Assembly: GCA_020152595.1 (NCBI GenBank)
Contig: JAIGNY010002156.1
Span: 899,501-963,500, forward strand
Length of the DNA: 64,000 nt
Direction of reading: 5' to 3'
Source: Chiridota heheva
Taxonomy: Eukaryota > Echinodermata > Holothuroidea > Apodida > Chiridotidae
The notes below the pieces were generated by a model. That model was given only the letters and a program-made list of their open reading frames with translations. It did not search any database and was not told the DNA's origin. This document shows, in pieces, positions 1 to 12,709 of the stretch. How positions within the stretch are numbered: position 1 is the stretch's first letter; every line of letters begins with the position of its first letter. Made by a program: the position numbers and the translations under genes.

Positions 1-2616
1 GTATGCAGAACGTACATGATGTTGAACATTCATGTTGCAGTGTGTATTCTCCTGGTGGTGTCAGATTTTGGGGCTTTTAGGTTTCTTGGAATTTTCTGAT
101 GTGTGAGTTGGTTACAAGGTAAAAATACACTCAACATCAATACTATTTTTTTTTTTAAATTAATTTGATTGACTTGCTTGATATAAATAATTGTTTTCTA
201 TAAATGATTAACAATATTTTATTTCCATTTTTTGGATATATGTACGTACTTGTTTTTTATGTGATAGATCATTTACACTTGCAGTTTTTAGCTCCACCCA
301 TACACAGAGTGTATGAGTGGAGATTATCAAATCGTACGTGACCTCTCATATGTGCCTGTACTAACTTTTGCTTAAAAATGCATCTCCTCCTAGGTTTTTA
401 CAGTTTTGCTCTTGAGATTCTGGCTCAAGCGAGATTTTTGTATAGCAATTTAAGATTGTATTTCGTTAAGAGATATTCCATGTATTTTTTTAATTAGAGC
501 TCTCGAAAGGTTTTAACAAAGTATAGGATTTTATGGTAATTTCGCTAAAAATAGCTCTATCCTATTCGCGTTTCGTACCGGTACCGCTCCGGGCCATGGT
601 ATTGGTCAGTTGGTATACACGCATGCTTATTAGTTCCTTGTATGGACATATATGTTTAATCATATTGCAGTATTTTCCAATCAGAATTCGGACATTCTGC
701 TATGAATATGCAAATTCTCGTAATCTTATTTAGGTCACGCTGTATCGGATTGGATTACCGAGTTGTATGATAGGTTATGACATAGCCTAGAAGATAACGT
801 GTGAAGTTGTTTGATCATTTTCGCTTTTCGTACAATAAGTCTCAAGTGTCAGTAAGTTTTGTGCTACATTGCATTGCGGGGCTAGAGCGTTATACTTAAA
901 TCCACTAACGTTAAGGATAAAGTTTTGTTGGGTTGGTGAACGCAGCGGCATTGCGTAAACCGTAATTTGCCGTATGGGCAGCAGATTGCCAGAAATAAAA
1001 GTTTGTTTCAAACCTATAAGTTTTCGTGGACACGTGGAAGAATCATCTCTGGGTACGGTAGTATTCAATGGGGCATCTTAGGGCTGCTAATAAGGTTGTG
1101 ACGTTTAACCGTTTAGGAAATCATGCTACGTGTAAACGAATGTTAATTCAATTTTTATGTTTGCTTTTTCAAGTTTGCATAAATTCACGAAACCATCTAA
1201 CCAGCCTTATCATTTCAATCTTTACCCGCTATGTCATTGCCTTCACATTTTTCACCCGGGGTGTTATGCATATCACTAATTATTTCCACGGTACTGGGGA
1301 TGGGATGCATGGAATGTAGCTAGCTTGTGCTCATGAGGAAGGCGCTAGGCCCAGGCTAGCACTCATTAACATAACCCGTCAAATACACACAAGAAATTTC
1401 GGCCTATATCCCTTAATTATCAAATCACAATACACATCACCCAACCACTGATCGGTGTAAAAGTAAATTTTGCCCCCAGTAAGTTTTGGCCTCCCGGCTC
1501 TTATTTCCTAGGAAATGTGGGCCCCCAGACAATTAAGCCGTAGCCATCCAGTAAATTTGTTCCCTCCTCATAGTAAAAAAGTACGCTAGGAAATTTGGGC
1601 CCGTCCCTTCTTTCCTATGAAATATGAATACAACAACTTTAATTCTTTTCCGATCTACCTATTCCTAAAGTTGGCCCAGAAGAATTTGCGTTAAAGGTTA
1701 AAAACACACAAGTCATGAATCAAACCACGGTAGCGATGCAAAGAAATCAAAATTCATACGCAACGATGTCCTTTGGCCTATCGTTTAAAGTATCCCAGCT
1801 TTTAATAGTTCTAATGTGCAGTGAAAACATTAAAGAAATTCTCGTTTCACATCAATTGTGATAAAATTACAGATTAATTCGTGTCTTTTATTATTTACTT
1901 CAAAGAGTAACAAATATTTCAAAATAATAATTGTATTTACGGACGGATTAAATGTTTGCCTGGGTATTGTTATTGTTTTACGACCGGATTACCAGGAGTT
2001 GTTGCTTGGCTTACGAATCACAAAATCAGCACGTGTTGTCATAAATTAATGCGGTAATAGCCTGCTCTTGCTCAAAACTCGGTAATATTCTCACGCCGTG
2101 TGATCTGTCATCCCCAGTTGCGGAAGTCACACGTGGTCGCTATAGCGTCTCTTAACATGAGTACTTACGGACAACAAACAATTATTCTCGGTTTTTGGGA
2201 AAAAACTTCAAACACTTGAATATTTATTGCTATATAACAGCCCCATTAGTGCTGATTTGGGTTAAAATACATTGGCGAAATCATTCAAAAGCTATTCCAA
2301 GTGCACTAAATTATACTGTGCAGCAAATTAGACCGCATCACTGCTCTAAACGCATTTTGGCAGTGACCCAGATTTTCCTCGCAGCAGTAGCGACATTAAA
2401 GGGAATTACGTAATCCCGATGATTATCATTACATGGATAGGATGAATGTTAAGTTTTATATTTCAAGTGTTTCCTTAAGTTTGAACAAACAGAAAAACGA
2501 AAACGGGGAAGAACCAATTTTAATTTCATATTAAAGTAGCCATGCTAGTTACGCGAAACTTACATTATGCGTTCATATCAAGGTTTTTATTTAGGTCCTA
2601 TCATCAATGATGACTT
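1..2616. other. Unassigned AT-rich stretch
   Basis: I see no supported gene here. The open frames are short (up to 93 codons, minus strand, 787-1068), have no recognisable motif and are not bounded by convincing splice sites. Two short direct copies of a motif containing CTAGGAAA followed by GGGCCC lie near 1509 and 1584. A compact hairpin at 292-322 is listed separately. Confidence 0.5.
292..322. repeat. Short hairpin with 3-nt loop
   Basis: The arms 292-305 (CTCCACCCATACAC) and 309-322 (GTGTATGAGTGGAG) are complementary at 13 of 14 positions around the loop AGA. It is too short for a microRNA precursor by itself. It may be a cruciform or a remnant of a foldback repeat. Confidence 0.6.
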
Positions 2617-2624
2617 GAAATCGA

Positions 2625-2745
2625 CAGAGGCGGCGGAGCTGGGAAGGGGGTGTGCGGGCTTCAGCCTAATAATTTTAGGTGAACGTATCACATGTCACCT
2701 TATCTCATTTAATCCCCCAATATTTTGAACGCTCCGCCACCCCTG
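2625..2745 (+). mobile_element. hAT-like MITE, family A
   Basis: A 121-bp element with 15-bp terminal inverted repeats: left CAGAGGCGGCGGAGC, right the complement of CAGGGGTGGCGGAGC (2 mismatches). The CAG start and short TIR are typical of hAT ends. A second copy in reverse orientation lies at 46711-46855 and shares the internal motif CCCCCAATATTTTGAA. I could not read a clean 8-bp target duplication, so the insertion is probably old. Confidence 0.65.
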
Positions 2746-4288
2746 ATAAGACAATTGAATTCTGAGATGGCATGGGGTGGATGAGATGCAGAAAAGCATT
2801 TTCATACAATGAATCGTTGACACTTCAGGGCCGTAAATTCACATCTTCAACGTGAAGGAGCTTGCTTGGCTTCTTATCCAAACTTGGGGTCACAAGATAC
2901 GAATTGAAACTCAAACAAATCCCCCTCCCCCACCCCAATTGTGTACTATTTTTTTTTTTATTCTATAGGCCTATACTTAAAAAGTAGGGGAATATGTATC
3001 CCGGGAATCACGGCAGTGCTTTTTCCAGCGAAACTAAAACTAAACAAATTGGAAGTCCTATGCAGAAAAAATCAAACATGCAAACGTCATAGCCTAACAT
3101 ATTTTTTTAAACATGTAGATGGTTGCTAATGTTCGTAATTTTGTTTTTACAATGTATTGTTGCAGAATATGCTGCACTCAAAGTGACCTTTGCTCTCCGA
3201 TAACGTCGGTAATCGACCGTTACATAGTGGAAACCTCCATTAACTCCTACATTAAGATTAATACAAAACGGCTTACAACTTTTGTTAGAAGCATATTTTT
3301 TCAACTGTCACTATTCTTAAATAAAAGAGGTAGTATGCTGCATATACCCGGCCCTAAGTTCGCGAATACCGAGGGCCATGAAATCAGGTGCGTTATTATT
3401 ATTTTTTAAAGAAGTATTAAGTATTTTCTCTCGTTTCTTTCTTTTTAGTGAGATAAGTATATTTTATCCTTGTATTATCTATTTTATTTCTTTACTGTTA
3501 AGCATGCAACAGTAGTTTCTTATTTTTCATTTGCTTTATGTTTATTTTAATAACCTTCTTTTTTTTTTTCGTTCTGCGCGATTTTTAAAATTTTTAATTC
3601 TTGTTCCTCGCATTTCAGATACTGTCATGTCTGGCATAGGAATCAAAAGATTTTCTTCTATTCAAATTGTTTACCTAAATCAAAGGAGACATATTCTTGC
3701 TTGTATGACCCTGGGATTACCATTATCAAACACTAAGGGCCGTAATTATTGGAAAGTCTTCCCTGCCCCTGGCCACGCACCACTATATACCCAATATTGA
3801 AGTAAAAATGTGTTTTAAAAACATGTTAGCCTCAGATGTGTGTTAGGGTGTGGTGCGTTAAGCCTGTCCCCATATGTGAGTAAGAACTCCGACGTAGCAT
3901 GATAATTTTGAAGTTTATGTTGTACGTCCCAGAAAGAAGTTACACAATATCCTACAGCAGCAACTACTACAAACTGACAAAACGATATATGAATACAACA
4001 TTTTTAGGCCTACCCTCTGTGTTCCCCGCCATTATGAGGGAATACTCCCACAATAGGGGTATTCCCCCTCTCTACCCTATTTAACAATTTTCTTTGTCTC
4101 CTGTTGTATAAATAAAATTCGTTCTCCACACGACCGTGGCAGTTACACTTGTATTTAGCTATTGATCCCATCCAATATTTTAGTCTATTTGCCTACTGGG
4201 GACAAGAAATACCAATAAAAAAAGATACGTTGGACGAAATTTACCATCCCATTTTCTGTAGCCACAACCGCCTCTGCTCAACGCTGTT
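2746..4288. other. Unassigned stretch
   Basis: No gene or repeat supported. Short overlapping frames on both strands (60-96 codons) lack any recognisable domain. A motif around 3280-3320 (TTGTTAGAAGCATA) recurs near 6313, suggesting a diffuse dispersed repeat. Confidence 0.4.
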
Positions 4289-5127
4289 TCTCCCCTCCCC
4301 CTACCCTTACCCTCCACCCTCCCCTCCACCCTCCCGATCCACCCTCCCGATCCACCCTCCACCCTCCACCCTCCCCTCCCCTCCCCCTCCCCCCTCCCCT
4401 CCCCCCCCCCCCCTCCCCTCCTCCCCCTCCCCCCCCTCCCCTCCACCTCCCCCTCCACCCTCCCCTCCCCTCCACCCTCCCCCTCCACCCCTCCCGCTCC
4501 ACCCTCCCCCTCCACCCTCCCCCCCCCTCCACCTCCCCCTCCACCCTCCCCTCCACCCTCCCCTCCACCCTCCCCCTCCACCCTCCCTCCTCCACCCCCC
4601 CCCCACCTCCCCCTCCACCCCCCGCTCCACCCTCCCCTCCCCCTCCCGCTCCACCCTCCCGCTCCACCCTCCCGCTCCACCCTCCCGCTCCACCCTCCCT
4701 CCACCCTCCCGCTCCACCCTCCCGCTCCACCCTCCCGCTCCACCCTCCCGCTCCACCCTCCCGCTCCACCCTCCCGCTCCACCCTCCCGCTCCACCCTCC
4801 CGCTCCACCTCCCGCTCCACCCCCCGCTCCACCCTCCCGCTCCACCCTCCCCCTCCCCCTCCACCCTCACCTTCACCCTCTCCCTCCACCCTCCTGCTCC
4901 CTCTTCCCTCCCCTTCCCCCATCCTCCCCCTCCACCCTCTCCCTTCACCCTCCCGTTTCACCCTCCCGTTTCACCCTACCGCTCCACCCACCCCTCCACC
5001 CTCCCATTCCACCCTACCGCTCCATTCTCCCCCCCCTCCACCCTACCGCTCCATTCTCCCCTACCGCTCCATTTTCCCCCCCCCTCCACCCTTCCCTCCA
5101 CCCTTCCCTCCACCCTCCCCCTCCACA
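4289..5127 (+). repeat. Pyrimidine-rich minisatellite (13-bp core)
   Basis: About 840 bp of almost pure C/T with interspersed A on the plus strand. In 4640-4850 it settles into a 13-bp unit, CCCTCCCGCTCCA; the flanks are looser CCACCCTCCC variants. The minus strand is correspondingly dense in runs of three or more G. Such tracts are known to form triplex (H-DNA), G-quadruplex and i-motif structures. The long open frames across it (327 codons plus strand, proline/serine-rich; about 220 codons minus strand, glycine/arginine-rich) arise from the base composition and are not treated as genes. Confidence 0.95.
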
Positions 5128-5632
5128 GGTAGGTCGTTTTAAATAAATTATTTCCACGTGGATGTTTGGAAATACGAAGATTTTTGTTAAGTTCAAGGGG
5201 AAAACAGTAATTTCTTCATCAATTATGGTAAAAAGTCAAATGAAACACAATTAGGGGCATAACTTTAAAACGAAATTCCATTATATTTCATGTGTATGTT
5301 TCTTTGAAGTCACAAACAAATTTGGCAGCATGATTTCTATGTTATGTTTCGTTCCTCATTAAACAAGATTTTTTAACAGTATTTGACAAAGAAATTACAT
5401 GAAATATATGATTTTTTATCGGGATAATAATTTATTTAAGAACTAATTATGTAAGAATAAAAACACCAGATATCAATATTTAAGTAACGATCGTACATGT
5501 CAACTTGACTTTAACACACTCATACGAGAAGCAGGAAGTGCATGTTTGCACATTACATAGTGAATATAACGGTAGCGTCTTCCAAGTGGTGGATTAGCAT
5601 GGGTTGCTATGGAAGGTCTATTAATAAGAACC
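5128..5632. other. Unassigned stretch
   Basis: AT-rich sequence between the minisatellite and the SINE. I see no gene. It ends in the left copy of the SINE target duplication (TAAGAACC, 5625-5632). Confidence 0.4.
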
Positions 5633-5911
5633 GACGACGACGAGTAAACGCACAATTACAATGACGGGTTGTCACCTGCGTAATCGCTTATGATAGTAAC
5701 AATGCTATCATGAAACGCTTAATACGATCCGGACGAGAACACAGGTACGACGTACGGACAGATATAACATCAACAACCAAGTCAATGTCCACGGCCTTTG
5801 ATAACCAGTTGTGGTGCACTGGCGTGTCTACCCAACCCAGGCTTGAACCCAGGACCTCGTGGTCTGTAGACATGTATGATAACCGCTACACCACAGTAGG
5901 TAGATAATTGT
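5633..5911 (-). mobile_element. tRNA-derived SINE, family 1 (copy 1)
   Basis: On the minus strand the head at about 5907-5820 has an A-box-like GGTGTAGCGGTTATCA and a B-box GGTTCAAGCCT, the internal RNA polymerase III promoter of a tRNA-derived SINE. The body and a short GTC-repeat tail follow, down to 5633. The 8-bp TAAGAACC flanks both ends (5625-5632 and 5912-5919), consistent with LINE-driven retroposition. Copy 2 at 42652-42886 matches along the body, including the shared motif GTGGTGCAC and the CATTGTAAT tail region. The A and B boxes here are intact by eye, and the tRNA cloverleaf is not, so this is not a tRNA gene. Confidence 0.85.
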
Positions 5912-5919
5912 TAAGAACC

Positions 5920-7487
5920 TGGCGAAGATTTCGCTTTATACTTGCGTTAAAAGGGCGTCCACTTATGACAACTGGCCTTACGGTTAAACGGTTATGGACC
6001 GTAATGGTGACAGCTGTACATTTATGAAAAAATGCTAACTGTCACAACCTTAGCTGCTAGTTTGGCGATTACTGGCTAATTATAACATATTTGGCCGTTT
6101 TGAAACATGTTTGGTTAGTAATCTTTTTCAGTACCGGCCAAATGAAATTAATCTAACATTTATGAAGATTAATGTGTAAATGTTAAACTTTTGTTATGTT
6201 TGCAAAATGTATTTTCTAACTATATGTTGTGGTGGAATTTACCTATGACCTCGCCAACGTCATTAATCAAGTGAGACATGATGGCACCATGCATTGAATG
6301 TCACATAGCTTTTGTTAGAAGCATAATTTTTCAGACATCGCTATAACATGAACCTCATTGCACCCACCGCAAAACTAAGTCATTACTGAGAACCAATCTG
6401 ACAGTCATTCACAACTAACCTCGTTTGGCACATATGACCTGACTGTTAAGGTGCCATTACACCCAAACAAACAAACTGAATACAACTCATACGGGAAAGT
6501 TGAAACTCTTGAATTTTTAACATGATGAATAATTGCCCACAAATGGAATGCACCTCAAATCAAACTTTAAAAACATCATAAAAGTACATATGACAAAAAT
6601 GAAATCAATGAAAGCAATCAATTCTTCTTGCATTGTAATGGGTTGAGCTATAACATCATTGATGTCTAGTTTTAATTAAGGTTGATCTAAGTTCCAGGAA
6701 TTTGGTATGCACTACAGCGTGTGCATTAAATGTTAATTTTTAACGTGTAAAAGTTTTGAGAATTGTACTGAACATTTAAACTAAGTTTCAGTTGTTTAAA
6801 CATTAACATGTGTAAACGACACAGCCCTAATCATTTATAACATAAGCCATTAATTCTGTGGGCAGGGATCAACAAACCAACCAAAAATCAACATGCCTGC
6901 CAAGCTGGAGTACATGTACAGTATCTGAAATTGTGGTTGTCCTGAAAGCTAATTAAGTTTAATACTCATGGAAGTGTTTTGTATACATGCAATACAATTT
7001 TTGCTAAAAACTCAAGTTGTCCATCAGGGCAGGCTAAGGAAATGTCATGGTTGGCCAGATGAATTTTTTGGTTGTCCTGGGCAGCCGGACATAGTTGTTA
7101 AACGCTGCCTTTGGGATCCCTAGAATATGTGAATGCAACAATGTTACTGAAATTATTTCCGACAGGGATATTTCAAAATCCCCCCTAATTCATCACAAAT
7201 AGGCATATTGATGCCTAAGATTTAAAAATGGTGTAAACATGGTTATATTGTTTTGATGGTTTTTGTTGTGACTTTCATGGTTTCTGATAGATGTTAAAGC
7301 AGCTTAGCAAATGTTGCATCTGCATGTCCATTAAATATGGCCAATGTCCTCACCTTTTAGTGGGAAGCTCCTTTAATGTTCTTCTTACAGTATTTGGCGG
7401 TCAAACAAAAATCATCTGCGGCGTCACGAGTGCTTGAAGGTATCTGCCGCGTGTCATCAGAATTCACAAAGCCTTTTAAAGGAATAT
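5920..7487. other. Unassigned stretch with a possible solo hAT end
   Basis: No gene seen. Near 6805-6822 the sequence GTAAACGACACAGCCCTA resembles the right terminus of the hAT-like element at 47726-48267, but I could not find a matching left end, so it is not called as an element. Confidence 0.35.
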
Positions 7488-7633
7488 TCCCATGGTTTTT
7501 TGTAATATTCCATGTTTTTTTGTAATATTCCCATGGTTTTTTGTAATATTCCCATGGTTTTTTGTAATATTTCCATGGTTTTTTGTAATATTCCCATGGT
7601 TTTTTGTAATATTTCCATGGTTTTTTGTAATAT
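7488..7633 (+). repeat. 21-bp minisatellite, 7 copies
   Basis: Seven tandem units of CCCATGGTTTTTTGTAATAT plus T; copy 2 has lost a base. The 21-bp period is a multiple of three, so both strands are open across it (minus strand reads repeated YYKKPWE, plus strand repeated FPWFFVI). I treat those frames as products of the repeat. Confidence 0.95.
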
Positions 7634-10034
7634 TTTATTTGAAAGAGCATACTTTTAGAGACAATTTGGTACAAGAATCAGGTTGATATCATATTCTGTT
7701 CAGGAGATATGGATTTTACAAACATTCCCAATTGCATTTTAAAGTTTTTGTACAGTATGAAGAATTCGTGTTTGATGATGTCATAGAGGCAGTTCCATTG
7801 CAAATGTTGATGTATTTCTTTGAACGTTATTTGGTTGTTTCTGTATGATAAGAAACAATTTTCCAAAAGTTACTGGAGTAGGGTATATTTGGCAATGTAT
7901 GAAAATATCTAACTTTCATCAATTTATTTTTCTAGCAGGTTTTACTAATAAAAAAGGATGATAAGTTTTAAGGAAATACATAAAACTTTGTGGGAGAATG
8001 TGTTGCTGTGATGTCATACTGAGCCTTTTCATATTCGTTTATTAGAATTTTTTGTGTACCTTAAAATTTGAATATCTCCTGGTAGGAATAACAAATCAAC
8101 ATGATTTTTGTACTAAATTGTTTCTAAAAATGTTCTCTTATGAAATGTTACGAAAAAACATGGGAATAATCCTTCAATAACATTTTTGGCTGCATTAACA
8201 AAATGTTCATATTCTTTTTTTTTAAATGTCAGGAATGTATATTAATTAAGATTGACCCATGAAACGGAAGCCAATGTACCAGATGTGTACCCCTCTTCAG
8301 ATGTACTGTAATGAGAGTTATGTTATGTACTGTACGTGTACTAGCTGTGCATCTTATAAATGATGCAGTATATTTTAGTCTAAACAAATGCACATCTTAC
8401 ACTCAGAGAGATGGATAAGAGGAAAAGATAAGATAAGAAGTAACATCTGAGCCCAATGTTCTAATCACATTTTTATCTTCTGTCAAAGACGAGGATGGTA
8501 GTGCTGTTATCGATTAGTGATTAATTGCTAATTGCTCACAGCCTCACAACTCTTCAAAATGTTGAGTAAAATAATTACAATTGTGAGCATTCTATATGGG
8601 TGGTCTAGTGTACGAGCTAGAACTATGGGCAGCTCTAAATTCAATGTATTGGTGGGCTCTTCAAAAACTAAACTGGGGTGAGTCTGCAGTATAAATAAAA
8701 TATTTTGTAGCAGCAGTTGTCAGACCAGAGCAGTGACACTTCAGCAGTGCTAAATAAGGCCAAAAACAGCAGCATTTCTTGCTATTATTGCATTTATACA
8801 CCTGTTTAAAGGTCATCTTATCCCAAGAGCTTTATTTTCAATTGGTTTTATCAGCCTCACAGGTAATTTTAAAACATGATGTTTGTATTTTGGTGAGATT
8901 CTTGACCTATTTTTTTGTGGAAAATGCATTAACTTTTTGTATAGAAGCTGTAACAGTTCCTCGGAAATTCCATTGAACACTTAAAAAAGATATGTTTTTT
9001 TCTAACAATTTTTTTTTGAAAATTGATTTTGATCAATCCCTAAACACTCACAAATTTTGGCGATTAAACGTTTAGTGAATTAATCGCAAATCAACAGCGC
9101 TATAACACGGTAGGAAGTACTTGAGATGTTCTTTTGTGTTTGTTGGAAATCCTTATCAGTTAAAGGTGTATGGACATAAAGCAGCATCATAAGCTTCAAT
9201 TGCTTTAAACATGTTTAATGTTTGAAGTTAAAAACGGGATTTGCGTTTAGTGCAGTTGCGAGAATCATGCAATCAGTTTTCATGATCCCGCACGAAATTA
9301 GAAGCAATGTGGAATGGTCGCGCACAGCTACAGGGAGCTGCTGGCTTAGACAAGTGTTGAAATCTGCGCTAAGCATTCAGGAATAACATTAGGCCTCAAG
9401 TTAACGATATAAATTTTAGCGATAGAAATGAAATCTCTTTGTACAGATACCTTAAGTAAACCGTAAGCTTCTTTAATTTTCACGCCTGTCACACGATATT
9501 CTTCGCCAATTGCATTGTCATTTTTGTAACAATTGATTCTCAAGTCTTCGACTGCATTGGATCAAAGTTTTTTAAGCAGTCAGAAAACTTCCGGGTTTAG
9601 CCTTATCCGGGATCTTCCATTTCAATTCTGGAATGGTCGGAGCGATATATGAGGGTCTATCACGAAACTATTTACAGTCAGTTTCTCCAACATGGTAGCT
9701 GTTAGTAATAAGAACTCAGCCATGTACAACGATGGCTGTATGCGGTTGAAGTATGGGAATATGCATAGATTGCCGGGGAGGGGGAAGGGGTGGAGAAGGG
9801 GTGGTCATGTGGTAGTTAGATAACTCTTAGGTATCGTGGCATATAAAAACACTTTTTTTTTTGTGCAAAGATGTTCTTTCTTTATTGCACTAAAAACTTG
9901 GTTATAATAGCACAGCATGTTGCTAGGTGTCAGGGGGGTTTATTTGGTATTTCAACATTCCCTGATTTTTCGCGAAACTTGAGGTCAAAAGTCATGTTTA
10001 AACGAACGAAAAATTGGCCGTTTAAATGGTGAAG
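7634..10034. other. Unassigned stretch
   Basis: No gene or clear repeat family found. G-rich sequence at 9775-9812. A region at 9020-9105 has short repeats of GTTTAGTGAATTAATCGC type reminiscent of hAT subterminal sequence, but no ends are readable. Confidence 0.35.
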
Positions 10035-10745
10035 AAACTGGTGCATACATCTGACAACCATATACCAAGTATGGTATAAATCCACCTTAAAGATCTTGAG
10101 ATATCATGTTTACAAGCTTGTTAACAGAATTTTACATTTAGCCCTGCCTACTAATCAATATTCATGACATCAGCACCAAAAACAATAGGGATCATCTACA
10201 GACCACAAAACACCCATATGCCAAGTATGACTAGTACAGACCTCTGTGGTGTAGTGGTGAGTGCTTTGCCTTCTCACCCATATGTCCCGGGTTCAAATCG
10301 TCTGCAACCAGTGAGTTCACAACTGCTTATCAAAGGCCGTGGCCATCTTGATATAATGCCCAGTACTTTCGGAACGTTAAACCTTGCTATGCTATGTTAT
10401 GACATAAATCCACCTCACTGTTTTTGAGATATCATGTTTACAAGTTTGTTAACAGAATTTTACATTTAGCCCTGCCTACTAATTAATCAATATTCATGAC
10501 ATCAGCATTAAAATCAATTGTGCTTATCTACAAACAACAGCACATCCATATACCATGTATGACGTAAATCCACGTCACCGTTCTTGAAATATCATGTTTA
10601 CAACTTTTTTAACATAATTTTACAATTAGCCCCATCTATTAATTAATATTCATGACATCAGCACCAAAACAATATGGATCTCTTACAGAACACAACACAT
10701 CCATATACCAAGTAGGACATAAATCCATCACAACATAGAAAGAAC
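10035..10745 (-). repeat. Tandem repeat family R, inverted copy
   Basis: Four units of about 150-160 bp, each with the blocks CCATATACCAAGTATG, ATATCATGTTTACAA and TTAGCCCTGCCTA followed by AATATTCATGACATCAGCA. Read on the minus strand these are the same blocks as in the R copies at 24680-25660 and 29215-30262 (TTGTAAAC then GATATC, and TATTAATGAGTGGGCGGG). One unit is split at 10231 by a SINE; neighbouring units give the uninterrupted sequence. Confidence 0.85.
10232..10403 (+). mobile_element. tRNA-derived SINE, family 2, inserted in an R unit
   Basis: The plus-strand head has an A-box-like GTGGTGTAGTGGTGAGTGC and the B-box GGGTTCAAATC, 50-60 bp apart. The body ends near ACGTTAAACC with a tail of CTATG repeats. 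It interrupts an R unit between CCAAGTATGAC and ATAAATCCACC. The 6-bp TATGAC at 10226-10231 is repeated at 10398-10403, compatible with a short target duplication. Adjacent units show the uninterrupted order. It is unrelated to SINE family 1 beyond the tRNA head. Confidence 0.8.
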
Positions 10746-12010
10746 CCAATATTTAAAGATATACAATAATAAAGAAATTGCTTCTAATCCAAAGTTAGCA
10801 TCCAAACCACGTATAATTTCTGCCTCTGGTTTAAGAAGTGGTATAACACATACAGTACAGTACCTCACATGAATATATTTTGCTTATCCACAGTCCTTTT
10901 TAGCTTTTAAAGAATAAAAAATAATAATGGCAATGTTTTAATAGAAAAGTACACAAAGATTATGGAGAATGTGATCACATGCCGCTTGTCACCAATCATT
11001 AGTACACAGTTCTTACAGAGCTATCAAAAAAAGATTTTGCATACACTTCATATTTTTTAAATTGCAGAAGAAAATTTTGTTTGTAATCCATGCTGTATTT
11101 TAATTTGCAAATAAAACCAAAATTGTCTACAGTGGGTATCACTTGTACTTAAAGCACGAACACATTGACAAATGACAATTGTGACATGTGCTTTATGCCA
11201 TTTGCATGCACTACAGACCACATTTTTATCACAATGAATCATCAAAATTGATTTGGGTGATGACTTCAGCATGCACCACCAACCATGCAGTGTACATGTC
11301 AACACCATTCCAGGAATTTCCAAGTAAGTACAGTAGATCATAGTGCAATTGCTAAAAATACATTTACAAAGAAAGTTCTTGCTACTCAGCACTTGCATCT
11401 TGGTTTTTGCTGTATACAGTGTATAGTGTTAACTAGCAAGATATTTAGTGTGTTTGGCAATTAAGGGATTGAAGATTATCTCGATTGACACCACATTTGT
11501 CTGTGTATATTCCTGTTCGGTCAACTGAAACATTACTTGTACAGAATACATTGGCTTTTCCATAGTGCACTTATGTAAGTTACAGTTTATTTTTCATTGG
11601 TATTGTACAGTAGATTAGAGTACTGTGTAACCACAACTGCTGTAGCCTGTACTGTATATTGTGTGATGTATAACATTTGTGTTGTTGTTGTGTTCAGTAC
11701 GAGAAATCCCATTTTTTGTTTGCATTTGTTTTCTTTATGGAAAAATCTTTGGGAGGTATTTGATATTGACGCAATGTACATCTGCAGATAGTATAAAGAG
11801 ACATACAGTGTCTTGTGACTACCTGCAGCCTTGTGTAGTGTGAAGATATTATCTTACAGTATTGGTGTACATCTTCAAGTGTTATTGATAGCTCTCCATG
11901 TAGACTTCCTTTATGAATTGAATATACTAGCAGGTAGATGCCATTTTAATATACAATGGCAAATTCCCTGATTCTAGCTTGCATGCATGGTGGAATAATT
12001 GATATTATTA
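10746..12010. other. Unassigned stretch
   Basis: A 113-codon minus-strand frame (11057-11398) has no recognisable domain and no splice context; I do not call it a gene. Nothing else supported. Confidence 0.4.
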
Positions 12011-12347
12011 TGCACTTGCCAGTTGTATGACTCACCCCTACTATCCCCGGCAATGTCAGTCAAAGGTGAGTCATTGACATATGAAATAGTGACTCACATG
12101 TGCGTCATTGTACCAAATTGTCAGTCACCAGAGTGACTCTGGGGTAGGTCAATTTACTTCAGACCCATTGACTTCGTACAGAGGTGATTGATTTGGGGGT
12201 ACAAGTCCTTTCACAAAAAAAATTAGTCACCTACAGTAAGTATCTGAGGGGCGCATCAATCAATGTACATGTTTTGTCCACCCACTTTGTACAATGACTC
12301 ACCTTGTCTGGGGGTGTAGGGGTTAAGTCACACAATTGACAAGTGCA
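12011..12347 (+). mobile_element. MITE family B, full-length copy
   Basis: A 337-bp element bounded by inverted repeats of more than 30 bp beginning TGCACTTG (left) and ending CAAGTGCA (right), followed inside by TGTGACTCACCCCTAC-like sequence on both arms. Related copies lie at 22816-23022 (5' truncated), 36458-36754, 52733-53058 and, diverged, 60073-60866. It contains four exact TGA(C/G)TCA heptamers (near 12028, 12066, 12092, 12294). No coding capacity. The target duplication is not clear, though copies tend to sit in TA-rich sequence. Confidence 0.85.
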
Positions 12348-12705
12348 TTATTCTGTTCATTTATATGGTAATCTAGACAAGGTTTTCAGGTTTCTTGAAA
12401 TTCATCCATTAATTAAAGGATATAAAAATTAAAACGCTGGCGTTTGTATGAGTTTGTAGATATTATGTCCTCCTTAGCTTTTGCCTCCTCTAATTGTAGT
12501 TATAGGGACGTTGGAATAATACATCCTTACTTACAACTTAGCTAGTGCTCTTTTAACAGCCATCAGACTGTGTTTACAAATTGTCATAAGATAAGCATAT
12601 TTAGCTTGACTATTCAAAGAGTAGTAGAGCTACATGTATTCTACTACCCTTGGCGATGTCTGAGTCTGGTTAAAGTTTTTGGTTCAAGTTTTCTTAGTTT
12701 GTTGG
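12348..12705. other. Unassigned spacer
   Basis: Short AT-rich sequence between two transposable elements. No gene seen. It ends in the TTAA target of the next element. Confidence 0.4.
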
Positions 12706-12709
12706 TTAA

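Noticed and set aside
787..1068. 93-codon minus-strand frame
   Set aside because: No recognisable domain and no flanking gene structure.
2820..3760. Pair of GGGCCGTAA motifs as MITE ends
   Set aside because: Both copies are in the same orientation, so they cannot be terminal inverted repeats of one element.
4149..5132. 327-codon plus-strand frame and 213-227-codon minus-strand frames
   Set aside because: They cover the pyrimidine minisatellite. Proline/serine or glycine/arginine composition follows from the base pattern, and several frames are open at once.
5820..5907. True tRNA gene
   Set aside because: A- and B-boxes are present but acceptor and anticodon stems do not pair, and the unit continues into a SINE body with target duplications.
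10237..10310. True tRNA gene
   Set aside because: Same reasoning: promoter boxes without a cloverleaf, inside a retroposon.
11057..11398. 113-codon minus-strand frame as a cysteine-rich gene
   Set aside because: No signal peptide, splice context or regular cysteine spacing; sequence looks like chance.
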